The notes under the pieces: model-generated
What the model was told of the DNA's origin: nothing
Seen by the model: only the letters and a program-made list of their open reading frames with translations
Database searches by the model: none
Position numbers and translations under genes: made by a program
Shown: positions 1-7,835 of the stretch, in pieces
Layout of the letters: the number at the start of each line of letters is the position of its first letter
Position numbering within the stretch: the first letter of the stretch is position 1
Assembly (NCBI GenBank): GCA_003132205.1
Contig: PKWY01000034.1
Span: 17,425-57,907 of the forward strand
Direction of reading: 5' to 3'
Length of the DNA stretch: 40,483 bases
Source of the DNA: Acidimicrobiaceae bacterium
GTDB taxonomy: Bacteria > Actinomycetota > Acidimicrobiia > Acidimicrobiales > RAAP-2

Positions 1-20
1 AACCACTGAGCTACGGCCCT
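1..20 (-). tRNA. tRNA, 5' end only (cut by window edge)
   Basis: Read on the reverse strand, bases 20 to 1 give AGGGCCGTAGCTCAGTGGTT. This fits the first seven acceptor positions, T8, A9, the GCTC D-stem and the AG..GG D-loop of a tRNA. The anticodon lies outside the window, so the amino acid cannot be named; the A at position 1 occurs in some tRNA-Trp genes but proves nothing. Confidence 0.75.
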
Positions 21-47
21 TTGAATTGCAGAAATCATGGCAGTCCA

Positions 48-65
48 GTTGAACCGACGTTCAAC
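48..65. promoter_or_regulatory. 7-bp inverted repeat upstream of the tRNA
   Basis: GTTGAAC, a 4-base spacer (CGAC) and GTTCAAC form a perfect inverted repeat 28 bp upstream of the reverse-strand tRNA start. It could be an operator or a small hairpin in the upstream region. The rest of 21-274 shows no convincing gene. Confidence 0.3.
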
Positions 66-274
66 GTACACAAGGTAGCAGGAGCCACAGAATCGTTCCT
101 CACCATTGGAGCTGTGCGGCTGCGGCTGAACTCAACACTCCGAAGACTTTGCCTCTCATTTGCGAAGTGGCGGGCTCCTTGCAACAATCCCTGGCATTTC
201 CTCTGTGCCAATTTCAGCGTTCGAGAGGGAACACCCAATCGCTTTGTCGACGTATGCGTCGTCCTATCCGAGAC

Positions 275-1306
275 TTACGCCTTGGCAAATGCCGCCAAGT
301 CTCGTGCGGTATCGTGACTGATCTCGGGACAGACGATAGGGATCAGCTCAGTCGCGTGCATGGTGCCCAGCACCTGACGCCCCCGCACCGCAACTCCGGC
401 GGAGAGAAGAAGTCGATAGAAGGCGATGCCCTCGTCACGAAGCGGGTCGCATTCGTTAACGCTGATGACAGTTGGCGGCAGTCCCGCCACATCCTCTTTC
501 GTGGCGAATCCGGGCCAAGCCAGTGGATCGCGGGCCTTGTAGGCCTCAATTCCGTAGCCCACCGCCCCGCGATTCCCCTTCACGTCGATGAAGATTCCGT
601 TATTCTCCACCGACGATGGATACCTGTCGTCAGGCCACATCCCGTTGATGTACGGGCACATCGCGTAGAGGCCCTTCAGAAGGCCCAACTCTCCGTCGAA
701 CTTCAGTTTGAGACCCGTGGCCAACGTGAGGTTGCCCCCGCCGCTCTCACCGGCAACGATGATCCGCTCCGGATCGATTCCGAAGGCAGCGGCATTGGCG
801 TGCGTCCACTTGAAGCCCGAGATGCAGTCGTTGAGACCCGCCGGGTACGGCGCGACTTCGGGCACACCCGTGGCGAGGATCGAGTTGCGGAACTCCACCA
901 TGACAACGGCCACCCCGTTTGCGGCGAGGATCCTCGCCCACGCCCGGTAGTTGCCGTAGAAGCTCGAGAGCGTGGCCATGCCACCGCCGTGGATGTAATA
1001 GACGCAGGCCACAGTCTCGTCGTTGTCAGGTCGAACAATCTGCAACTTGATGGTGTTACCGTCGGGCGAGGAGATGACGTCCTTGGTCTCGAAGCGCAGG
1101 CCGCGCGACGGAGCGACCTCTTCGCTATCGCACATGTCGGTGAATCCGACCGTGACGGCCAGCGCCGCTGTCGCTTCGGGCGTTGTGACTTCGGCCAGCA
1201 TCTCATCTCGGCTCTCCACGTCGGTGCTTTCCGAGAGAGGCATGAGAGCAAGCAGCTCTTTGATGCGCGGATCGAGCCGAGTATCGGCTTGCGAGTCGTG
1301 GGACAC
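275..1306 (-). CDS. HSL-family alpha/beta hydrolase (esterase/lipase)
   Basis: A 343-aa soluble carboxylesterase of the hormone-sensitive-lipase family, expected to hydrolyse short or medium acyl esters in the cytoplasm. The HGGG oxyanion-hole motif is at residues 106-109, the nucleophile elbow GESGGG has Ser188, and D287 (in ECDPLRDEG) and H317 (in GTMHATEL) complete the triad. The frame is open further upstream, but I start at the GTG at 1306 because a strong Shine-Dalgarno (GAAGGAGG) lies four bases before it, while nothing supports the longer start. The roughly 65 N-terminal residues before the core are common in this family (cap region). It stands alone between a tRNA and a small membrane-protein gene, so the natural substrate cannot be inferred. 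Confidence 0.88.
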   Translation of the reverse strand: MSHDSQADTRLDPRIKELLALMPLSESTDVESRDEMLAEVTTPEATAALAVTVGFTDMCDSEEVAPSRGLRFETKDVISSPDGNTIKLQIVRPDNDETVACVYYIHGGGMATLSSFYGNYRAWARILAANGVAVVMVEFRNSILATGVPEVAPYPAGLNDCISGFKWTHANAAAFGIDPERIIVAGESGGGNLTLATGLKLKFDGELGLLKGLYAMCPYINGMWPDDRYPSSVENNGIFIDVKGNRGAVGYGIEAYKARDPLAWPGFATKEDVAGLPPTVISVNECDPLRDEGIAFYRLLLSAGVAVRGRQVLGTMHATELIPIVCPEISHDTARDLAAFAKA

Positions 1307-1565
1307 GACGCCTCCTTCAGAGACAATGCCGTCACAGTAGCCGTCTCGGGCCCGGTGCGCTCGATCAACACCTCCCGGACTTGCATGGCGAAGGTCGACC
1401 ATCCTCCTGAGCTTCATCGCGGTTTCGAACTTCGACCGATCCTGGTTGCGACCTCAATTCCACCTCGAGGGGTTGCGCCGATTTCGTGCGGCTGGAACAA
1501 CTTTTGGACAATATTTCCACAACAATTGACACCCTGATCCACTCCCTAGGAGGTAAGAAAGGACC

Positions 1566-1874
1566 GTGAAGAGAACGGCTACGGTGATTCTCGGTCTGGC
1601 GGCTGTCGCAACGGGACTCTGGGTGGTTTCCGCGGTCCACGTACTGAATTCGGCCTGCAGTATTAACGCCGAAACCTTCGGCGGTGGTACCTGCGTAAGT
1701 GGGGTGCCCTACTACATCATTGGATTTTCTATCACGGCAATTGGGGTCGTGAGCATAGTGCTGACGCTGTTCGCAATGCTTCGGCGCGGGCGCCCCGAGT
1801 CAGCGCTCGTGAAGCAATCGCCAATTTCCACTCTGCGCCATCACGAATCCGAGATACTGCGCGATGCCGCCTGA
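1566..1874 (+). CDS. Small two-TM membrane protein with paired cysteines
   Basis: A 102-aa protein of unknown family. A hydrophobic segment at about residues 6-27 and a second at 49-72 flank a loop with C31 and C43, which could form a disulfide if the loop is extracytoplasmic. A short charged tail follows. The GTG start has AGGAGG twelve bases upstream and AAAGGA closer in; a TTGACA hexamer lies at 1526-1531 but no convincing -10 is seen. GC and codon use are less biased than in the housekeeping genes, suggesting recent arrival or weak selection. A frameshifted relative lies at 2333-2693 with the same two cysteines and second TM, so this is a real gene with a paralogue rather than a chance ORF. 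Function unknown. Confidence 0.65.
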   Translation: MKRTATVILGLAAVATGLWVVSAVHVLNSACSINAETFGGGTCVSGVPYYIIGFSITAIGVVSIVLTLFAMLRRGRPESALVKQSPISTLRHHESEILRDAA

Positions 1875-1934
1875 CGCAGATTGCTCGGTGAGCGCCTGGT
1901 CGATCGAGCAACGATAGCCGATTGAATAGTCGAT

Positions 1935-1977
1935 AGATTGGGTCTGGCGTGAGTGGAGCAATTCGATCCTCCAATCT
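1935..1977. repeat. Inverted repeat AGATTGG...CCAATCT
   Basis: Perfect 7-bp inverted repeats at 1935-1941 and 1971-1977 with a 29-base spacer, inside the gene-poor interval 1875-2332. That interval also holds the tRNA remnant and two copies of GCCGCCTGACG (1866 and 2104). No gene is evident in it. The repeats may be chance or the scar of an element. Confidence 0.25.
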
Positions 1978-2149
1978 GAAGATTCCCTGTTCACGGTTGC
2001 TGGATACCATTAGGCATTGCCCTCTCGCCTGATCGTCGGCTTCGAGTAATTGGTTGCGTGGTCTGATCTGGTCTGCACACCTTTGCGTTTAGCAAATCGA
2101 CCTGCCGCCTGACGAGTCACCGGTTTCGGTGTCCGCTCTCACCGTCAAG

Positions 2150-2197
2150 TGCCAGGGCTCGAACCTGCAGACTTGCGATTCGCGGTCGCTTGCTTCT
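2150..2197 (-). pseudogene. Decayed tRNA-Asn copy (anticodon arm and T-arm)
   Basis: On the reverse strand this stretch matches the tRNA-Asn gene at 2704-2779 across the anticodon stem, variable loop and T-arm; GCAAGCGAC and GCAGGTTCGAG are identical. The anticodon loop reads CCGCGAA instead of CTGTTAA, the last T-stem pair is broken, and both the acceptor stem and the D-arm are missing. It cannot form a functional tRNA. It may be left from a duplication or from integration of an element at the tRNA 3' end. Confidence 0.7.
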
Positions 2198-2332
2198 TCG
2201 GCCTCTGGTGCTCACCCACTTCTTGCGGCGCGGACGTGAGTCAACTCACTCGCAGGGCATGACCACGCCTTCTTCCACTGATTTCACAAGTAGTGGAGCA
2301 ACTCGTCGCAGACACTTCACGGAAGAACTTCG

Positions 2333-2693
2333 ATGGAAAGTCATCTTCCGCAGTACCGCAGGGTGGCGATTAGAAGGCTCACGCTCTTACTGAGTCTGGC
2401 TGTCGCGTGGCTGCCGGATTCTGGTTAAGTACCAGAGTCGGTCCGATGAACGCCCCATGCAACGCAAATAGCTCCGCACGCCTGGGAATCGCGTGGACGC
2501 CAAATGCACGGACATCGTGGCTTCGTACTTCATGGGGTTCGCTCTCTCAGTTGGCGGTCTGGTGGTAGTGCTGCTGGCCCTGATTGCGATGAGGAGCCAG
2601 CCACTCAAATTCTTGGGAAAAGAACGGCCGCCGAAAGCCAAACTGACTGATCACGAGATAAGGTCGATGTCGCGAGAACACGATGGTGAGTGA
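2333..2693 (+). pseudogene. Frameshifted paralogue of the small two-TM protein
   Basis: Three successive frames together resemble the 102-aa protein at 1566. Frame one starts at ATG 2333 (GGAAGA upstream) and gives a hydrophobic segment including TLLLSLAVAW. Near 2407 similarity moves to the next frame (AAGFWLS, then MNAPCN). Near 2493 it moves again (DAKCTD, YFMGF, VLLALIAM). The steps are consistent with two single-base deletions. Both cysteines and the second TM are recognisable, as is the charged tail (DHE versus HHE). The last frame alone is open for 66 codons, but without a Shine-Dalgarno or first TM. Two sequencing errors would be the alternative; the decayed tRNA nearby makes real decay more likely. 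Confidence 0.6.
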
Positions 2694-2703
2694 AGCAATT
2701 TGC

Positions 2704-2779
2704 TGGCTCCCAGAGCAGGACTCGAACCTGCAACCTAGCGATTAACAGTCGCTTGCTCTGCCAATTGAGCTATCTGGGA
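2704..2779 (-). tRNA. tRNA-Asn (GTT), CCA encoded
   Basis: The reverse strand folds as a complete tRNA. Acceptor TCCCAGA (2773-2779) pairs with TCTGGGA (2708-2714), the D-arm contains AGCTC, the anticodon loop is CTGTTAA with anticodon GTT (Asn), and the T-arm is GCAGG TTCGAGT CCTGC. The discriminator is G and CCA is encoded (2704-2706). The gene lies 42 bp downstream of the sigma-factor gene on the same strand, so it may be read from that operon or from its own promoter. Confidence 0.95.
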
Positions 2780-2821
2780 ATGCACCCGAGGGCAAGGCAA
2801 CATTAGCACCCTGCGCCAACC

Positions 2822-3667
2822 TTACTGTTGGCGGAACCACTCTTGAAGGCTCGCCGCTTCTGGGCTCTCACGCACCGCTCGACGGCATCGTTCGATCCGC
2901 TTCGTCATTCCCTGACGGGAGATGCCATGCTCACGAGCTATCTCCTCTATCGACATGGTCCGAAACGTGTACTGCCAGAAGGAATCGAAGTCGTCACCGC
3001 ACAGTCGACGCAACTCGTCAATGACCCACGAAGGCGCGTCGCCCTTGTCGGTCGATTGCTTAACGTCGGCAACTTCATTAAAATCGGTGGGCTCGAATCG
3101 TCGCGACGAGAGGTCACGGTTCATCTGGATGACCTCAGTGGCCTTGGCTTGGGACACGCCAAGCGCCGCGGCCACGTCCTTCTTCGTCAGTCGCTTGGAA
3201 GGATTGACCCGCTCGAGCTTCTGAAGTCGCAGGATGAGACGCATCTCGCTATCGGTGAGGCCGGCCTGCTGCTGGATGGCCTGGTTGACGAGTTTCATTA
3301 TCCAGTAGTTCGCGTAGGTCGAGAACCTCGTGCCCTGCTCCGGATCGAATCGGCGAAGCGCGTTGACGAGCCCTTCGATGCCCGCGGCTTCCAGATCCTC
3401 GTTGCCGAACCGGTAGCCTCGCTCGAGCACCCTCGTTCGCACCAGCCCGCACGTCGCGCGAAGCAGCAGCGATTCAGCCTCCTGGCCCGCTTGACGCTGA
3501 CGAAGGAGTCGGCGGCGCGTAACGGGGTCTAGTTCCGCATCGTAGGCCAGCGCCAGAGTTGCTTCGCGGCCGCGTTGAATCACGGGATGAAGGCGACGCT
3601 CCTCTTCCACGCTGAGTGGCGCCAGCATCTTCAGCCCGCCGATGATCCCGTAGGGCGATCGGTTCAC
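2822..3667 (-). CDS. Divergent sigma-70 family RNA polymerase sigma factor
   Basis: A 281-aa sigma factor. A region 1.2-like segment (LSVEEERRL, about 18-27) precedes region 2 (ATCGLVRTRV to FSTYANYWI, about 71-125), region 3 (KRLTKKDVAAALGVS) and the region 4 helix-turn-helix (MSIEEIAREHGISRQGMTKRIERCR). The region 2.3/2.4 segment after FSTYANYWI departs from the primary sigma pattern, and the long RpoD N-terminus is absent. I therefore read it as an alternative (group 3-like) sigma rather than the housekeeping one. The GTG start overlaps the dnaG stop (GTGA), so the two are translationally coupled. This echoes the classical dnaG-rpoD pairing with a non-standard sigma. Target promoters are unknown. 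Confidence 0.85.
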   Translation of the reverse strand: MNRSPYGIIGGLKMLAPLSVEEERRLHPVIQRGREATLALAYDAELDPVTRRRLLRQRQAGQEAESLLLRATCGLVRTRVLERGYRFGNEDLEAAGIEGLVNALRRFDPEQGTRFSTYANYWIMKLVNQAIQQQAGLTDSEMRLILRLQKLERVNPSKRLTKKDVAAALGVSQAKATEVIQMNRDLSSRRFEPTDFNEVADVKQSTDKGDAPSWVIDELRRLCGDDFDSFWQYTFRTMSIEEIAREHGISRQGMTKRIERCRRAVRESPEAASLQEWFRQQ

Positions 3668-5508
3668 GGCGTCGAGACGCTTCGCGTCAGCAACCAGCTT
3701 CGCAGATCCTTCTCGGCGACCTCGCCGTGCGGGGTCTCGAGCAGGAACACCCGCTCCTTCACGTCGCGGATCGTCGCCATCGCCACATCCGGACTTATCG
3801 TTCCGTCTCTGAGTTCGCGTTCGACGTTCCTGAGTCCTTCGCCCACCGCGCTGCGCAGCAACTGCGAGACCACCGCCGTCACGTCCTCGGAGGTGTACTC
3901 GCGATCGAGTTCGTCGACGACCAGTTGGCTGAGCACGCTCGCGGCCTCTTCTTCACCGCTGCGCTCGAGCGCATCGATCACCTCTGATACCGGTGAGCCG
4001 GTGGCGAGGCCCTCGAAGATCTCGCGCTGGATTTCGTTGACGAAGTACTGGGCAATGAATCGCTCGCGGGCCTCGCGGGGAAAGTGCAGGTAGAGGCGGA
4101 GGGCTTCGAGCCCCGGACGCGGCATCGGACCGCTCGTGATCCTTCGACGAGTCGACGCTTCCTCTTGGGGCGGCTTGTTGGGGATCTCCCGCCTCACCGG
4201 ATTGCGGGCGAAGTCAGCAACACGAGGTCGCAGAGCCGACGGCTCAAGGCGCAACCGGTCAGCGACCTGCATGAGGTACTGGTCACGGACGAGCTCGCTC
4301 GGGTGCTCGGCGAGCACCTGCATCGCGGCTTCCGCGGTCCGGACCCGGCCCTCGGGCGTCGACAGATTCGCCGCGTCAAGCACGCGATCCAGACGAAACT
4401 GAAGAAACGGCACCGCGGTCGCGATTGATTGGCGGAGTCCTTCGGGATCCTTTTGCGCGAGTTCCGCGGGATCGCTCCCCTTCGGAAGCCGTGCCACGAG
4501 AACGTCAACTTCGTGCTGGCGCTCCCACTGGTACACCGACGCCGCGGCGCTCTGGCCCGCCTTGTCGGCGTCGTAGGCGAGGACAATACGCGTGGCGAAG
4601 TTCCTCATTGTCTTGAAATGGTCCTCGCCGAGCGCCGTCCCGCACGTGGCGACCGCCCGGGGCATCCCGGCGCCAAAGAACGCAATAACGTCTGTGTAGC
4701 CCTCGCAGACGATGATCTCGCCCGACTTGATGATGTCGTCCTTCGCCCAGTTGAGCGCGTAGAGGGACTTGCGCTTCGAGTAGATGGTGGTTTCCGGGCT
4801 GTTCTTGTACTTCGCCTCCACCCGGCCATCCTCGCGGGCAGGCTTGTGGGGATCCGGAGGCAGGATTCGTCCGCCCACCGCGATCGCCCGGCCCGCGGAG
4901 TCGAAGATCGGGAAGATGAGGCGTGCGCGCAGGGCGTCCTGACGACGATCTCGCTTGTTGACGAAGCCAAGACCAGTCCCCGTGAGGATCTTCTCGTTCA
5001 TCTTGAGCGTGTTGCTCAACGCATCCCACTCGTCGGGCGCCCAGCCCAGCTTGAACTGGCGGGCCGTCTCTCCGCTGATGCCGCGAGAGCGCAGGTAGTC
5101 GCGGGCTGGTCGGGCGTCGGGCGAGTTGAGCAGGCGCTCGTGATACCACTCGACGGCTTTCTCCATCGCGGCCAGAAGTTCTTGGCGCTCCTTTCGCGCC
5201 GGACCGGCATTGGCATCCTCGTGGAGCTCGATGCCGGCGCGGTCGGCGAGCAGACGAACCGCTTCAACGAAGTCCAGATGCTGCATTTCGCGTACGAAGG
5301 TGATTTGATCCCCGGACGCGCGGCACCCGAAGCAGTAGTAGCGACCCTCTTCGGCATTCACCGAGAAAGAGGGCGTCTTCTCGCCGTGGAACGGACAGAG
5401 TCCGGTCCAACGCCGGCCCGTTTTCTTCAAGGCGACGTACTCACTAATCAGAGCCACAATGTCAGTCGCCGCACGGACCTGTGCGATCTCACTGTCCGAA
5501 ATAGCCAT
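3664..5508 (-). CDS. dnaG: DNA primase DnaG
   Basis: A 614-aa primase that makes RNA primers at the replication fork with DnaB helicase. The N-terminal CHC2 zinc ribbon has C38, H41, C59 and C62. The TOPRIM core follows, with IVCEGYTDV (E269) and LAYDADKAG (D313, D315) as metal ligands. The C-terminal helicase-binding region runs from about 450. Length is normal. It is the first gene of a dnaG-sigma pair. TACCTT (5515-5520) lies six bases before the ATG with no Shine-Dalgarno, so the mRNA is probably leaderless. A divergent ABC exporter starts 68 bp away. Confidence 0.97.
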   Translation of the reverse strand: MAISDSEIAQVRAATDIVALISEYVALKKTGRRWTGLCPFHGEKTPSFSVNAEEGRYYCFGCRASGDQITFVREMQHLDFVEAVRLLADRAGIELHEDANAGPARKERQELLAAMEKAVEWYHERLLNSPDARPARDYLRSRGISGETARQFKLGWAPDEWDALSNTLKMNEKILTGTGLGFVNKRDRRQDALRARLIFPIFDSAGRAIAVGGRILPPDPHKPAREDGRVEAKYKNSPETTIYSKRKSLYALNWAKDDIIKSGEIIVCEGYTDVIAFFGAGMPRAVATCGTALGEDHFKTMRNFATRIVLAYDADKAGQSAAASVYQWERQHEVDVLVARLPKGSDPAELAQKDPEGLRQSIATAVPFLQFRLDRVLDAANLSTPEGRVRTAEAAMQVLAEHPSELVRDQYLMQVADRLRLEPSALRPRVADFARNPVRREIPNKPPQEEASTRRRITSGPMPRPGLEALRLYLHFPREARERFIAQYFVNEIQREIFEGLATGSPVSEVIDALERSGEEEAASVLSQLVVDELDREYTSEDVTAVVSQLLRSAVGEGLRNVERELRDGTISPDVAMATIRDVKERVFLLETPHGEVAEKDLRSWLLTRSVSTP

Positions 5509-5514
5509 AATTAG

Positions 5515-5520
5515 AAGGTA
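5515..5520 (-). promoter_or_regulatory. -10 box of dnaG (leaderless)
   Basis: TACCTT ends six bases before the dnaG ATG, which places transcription start at or near the start codon. No clear -35 is seen. Confidence 0.45.
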
Positions 5521-5541
5521 CCCGCTCGATGCGTCAGGGGA

Positions 5542-5569
5542 TTCAGTATGTCGGGGTTCTCTCTAAACT
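5542..5569 (+). promoter_or_regulatory. Promoter of the ABC exporter cluster (leaderless)
   Basis: TTCAGT (5542-5547), 16 bases, then TAAACT (5564-5569). The ATG at 5577 is seven bases downstream and has no Shine-Dalgarno, so a leaderless message is likely. It is divergent from the dnaG promoter. Confidence 0.5.
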
Positions 5570-5576
5570 GCGCGTT

Positions 5577-6584
5577 ATGTCCGATTTCGCCGTTGAGGCA
5601 CTGAATATTGTCCGCACCTTCAAAGACGGCGAGGTCCGCGCACTCGACGACGTGACGCTGCACGTCCCGCGGAGCGAGGTCTTCGGGCTGCTGGGACCGA
5701 ACGGATCGGGCAAGACCACCATGATCCGCATCCTTTCCACCATCATGGCCCCATCCTCGGGCACCGCCACCGTCAACGGCTTTGACGTTGTCAAGCACCC
5801 CGACGAGGTGCGCCGCAGCATCGGCCTCGCCGGCCAGTACGCCACGGTCGATGAGAATCTCACGGGCTACGAGAACCTGCGGATGATCGGAAGCCTCAAC
5901 CACCTCGAGAAGAAGTTCGTGATCAGCCGTGCCCGCGAGCTGCTCGAGCAGTTCGGACTCACCGACGCGGCCAACCGGACGTGCAAGACCTATTCCGGAG
6001 GAATGCGCCGGCGCCTCGACCTGGCGGCGGCCCTGGTTGCCAATCCACCCCTTTTGTTCCTGGACGAGCCGACAACCGGTCTGGACCCTCAGAGCCGTCA
6101 GGACCTCTGGGCCATCATCGAAACGCTGGTCGAAGGAGGCACGTCCGTGCTGCTCACCACCCAGTACCTTGAGGAGGCCGACCGTCTCTGCAAGCAACTC
6201 GTCGTGCTCGACCACGGCAAGATCATCGCCGAAGGCACCAGCCAGCAACTTAAGACCAGTCTCGGCAACACCGTCCTCTCGCTGAGCTTCACCAGCACCG
6301 CCGACGCCACTCGAGGCGCCGCACTGCTCGAAGGAATTTCCTCAAAGCCCGCCAATGTTGACGGCACGGTCGTCGAGCTCACCGTCGAACAGGGGCCCTC
6401 ATCCGCCGCCGACGCGCTGCGCCGGATTGACATCGCCGAGATCACGCTCGCCGGACTCACTCTTCGAGAGCCCAGCCTCGACGACGTGTTCTTGAGCCTC
6501 ACTGGCCACAAGGCCGAAGAGGCACTCCTGCTTTCCACTGATGACGCGTCCAAGGGCGGTCGCACGCGAAAGGCCCGTTCATGA
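5577..6584 (+). CDS. ABC transporter ATP-binding protein, DrrA type
   Basis: A 335-aa ATPase subunit of a drug or lipid exporter, working at the inner face of the membrane with the permease that follows. Walker A GPNGSGKTT is at 40-48, the signature YSGGM at 139-143, and Walker B LLFLDEPTTGLD at 159-170. The extended C-terminal domain after about 220 is typical of the DrrA/daunorubicin-resistance group. The frame is open from 5529, but ATG 5577 is chosen because homologous proteins start near this point and a -10 box sits just upstream. The stop overlaps the permease start (ATGA). Substrate unknown. Confidence 0.93.
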   Translation: MSDFAVEALNIVRTFKDGEVRALDDVTLHVPRSEVFGLLGPNGSGKTTMIRILSTIMAPSSGTATVNGFDVVKHPDEVRRSIGLAGQYATVDENLTGYENLRMIGSLNHLEKKFVISRARELLEQFGLTDAANRTCKTYSGGMRRRLDLAAALVANPPLLFLDEPTTGLDPQSRQDLWAIIETLVEGGTSVLLTTQYLEEADRLCKQLVVLDHGKIIAEGTSQQLKTSLGNTVLSLSFTSTADATRGAALLEGISSKPANVDGTVVELTVEQGPSSAADALRRIDIAEITLAGLTLREPSLDDVFLSLTGHKAEEALLLSTDDASKGGRTRKARS

Positions 6585-7393
6585 GTCTCACTTCCCACCA
6601 GACCGCACTTCCAACACAGACCCAGAAGAGCAACCTGCGCTGGGCGATCAGCGACGTCCTGACGATCGCGCGGCGCAACCTGCTCGCCCTGGTGCGGATC
6701 CCGTCTTCCCTCGTCTTCGCGCTCATTCAGCCGGTGATGTTCGTGCTGTTGTTCCGCTACGTGTTCGGCGGCGCCATCCCGATTCCCGAGAGTCAGTACG
6801 TGAACTACCTCATTCCAGGGATTCTGGTGCAGACCACCATCTTCGGGGCGGTGGGCACCGCTATTGGCCTCGCCGAGGACCTCCAACGTGGACTCATTGA
6901 GCGGTTTCGAGCGTTGCCGATGGCGCGCATGGCCGTGCTGGCCGGTCGAACCGTCTCCGACTTCGCACGCAACGTGTTGGTTCTCATCATCATCACGGTG
7001 GTGGGCATGGCAGTGGGATTTCGCCCCCACGGCAGCATCGTCGCCTACATCCAAGCCTGCCTCTTGGCGCTGCTTTTCGCCTACTGCCTGTCGTGGGGCT
7101 TCGCCTTCATTGGCCTTGCGGCGCCCAACTCTGAAACCGCCCAGGCCATGACGTTCCCTCTGATCTTTCCCATGACGTTCGCTTCGTCAATCTTCGTCTT
7201 GGTCAGCACCATGCCGGGCTGGTTACGAGGATTCGCAACTTACCAGCCCGTGAGCGAGACAGCTGATGCCGTGCGCGGTCTCATGAGCGGCACGCCGCAC
7301 GGTAACTCGACGTGGATCTCACTGGCCTGGGCGGCGGGGGCGATCCTGGTTCTCGGACCTCTCGCGACGGCGCGATACCGCAGAGCAGCATAG
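6581..7393 (+). CDS. ABC-2 type permease, DrrB type
   Basis: A 270-aa integral membrane subunit partnering the ATPase that overlaps it by four bases. About six hydrophobic segments follow a cytoplasmic N-terminus. The ABC-2 family motif region around LIERFRALPMARMAVLAGR (near 105) and the conserved TFPLIFPMTFASSIF (near 195) are visible, as is the late QPVSETADAVRGLMSG segment common in DrrB proteins. It probably exports a hydrophobic compound. No specific substrate can be inferred. Confidence 0.92.
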   Translation: MSLTSHQTALPTQTQKSNLRWAISDVLTIARRNLLALVRIPSSLVFALIQPVMFVLLFRYVFGGAIPIPESQYVNYLIPGILVQTTIFGAVGTAIGLAEDLQRGLIERFRALPMARMAVLAGRTVSDFARNVLVLIIITVVGMAVGFRPHGSIVAYIQACLLALLFAYCLSWGFAFIGLAAPNSETAQAMTFPLIFPMTFASSIFVLVSTMPGWLRGFATYQPVSETADAVRGLMSGTPHGNSTWISLAWAAGAILVLGPLATARYRRAA

Positions 7394-7398
7394 ATATT

Positions 7399-7815
7399 GT
7401 GACCGTGCTCAATGCCGAAGAGCTTCAAGAGATCCTGTCGACATCCTTTCCCGAGGCCGAGGTGGCGCGAGTCGAGCAAGTGGATGGCGACACGGTCCTC
7501 TTGTGCCAGCCGGTGACCGACCGTCATGGTCGACCCGGCGGGACGCTCTCAGGCCCGACCATGATGGTGCTCGCCGATACCGCGGCCTGGATGGCCATCC
7601 TCGCGCAGATCGGTCCGGTGCTCTTGGCGGTGACGACGAGTCTGCACATCGACTTCCTTCGCAAACCCGGCATCACCGACCTGATGGCGCGCGCCACCGT
7701 CTTGAAACTTGGCCGCAAGCTGGCCGTCGTCGACGTCGCACTGTTCTCACGCGGCCACGACGCGCTCGTGGCGAAGGCCCAGGTGACGTACTCGATTCCC
7801 TCCACCCACGCGTAG
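7399..7815 (+). CDS. PaaI-type hotdog-fold thioesterase
   Basis: A 138-aa acyl-CoA thioesterase-like protein. The hotdog core has RPGGTLSGPTMMVLADTAAW (about 47-66), where the Asp of LADTA corresponds to the usual catalytic acid of the PaaI/HGG group, although the motif is not a perfect HGG. It starts at the GTG five bases after the permease stop; the longer open frame overlaps the permease and is ignored. A second in-frame GTG lies two codons later. It may clear acyl-CoA intermediates linked to the exported compound; that link is inference from position only. Confidence 0.8.
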   Translation: MTVLNAEELQEILSTSFPEAEVARVEQVDGDTVLLCQPVTDRHGRPGGTLSGPTMMVLADTAAWMAILAQIGPVLLAVTTSLHIDFLRKPGITDLMARATVLKLGRKLAVVDVALFSRGHDALVAKAQVTYSIPSTHA

Positions 7816-7835
7816 CCGGAGCACGAGGACAGCAC

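Noticed and set aside
149..1537. 462-codon forward open frame over the esterase
   Set aside because: Antisense to a gene with a complete catalytic triad and strong ribosome site; the frame is open because of GC-rich codon bias on the other strand.
1866..2114. GCCGCCTGACG repeat as a sign of a third copy of the small gene
   Set aside because: Similarity does not extend beyond the 11 bases, and the upstream frame shows no resemblance to the small protein.
2150..2197. A functional second tRNA
   Set aside because: No acceptor stem or D-arm, broken T-stem pair and an altered anticodon loop without U33.
7503..7835. N-terminal extension of the first MFS protein
   Set aside because: It overlaps the thioesterase out of frame; TTG 7836 has a good ribosome site and the TM pattern begins right after it.
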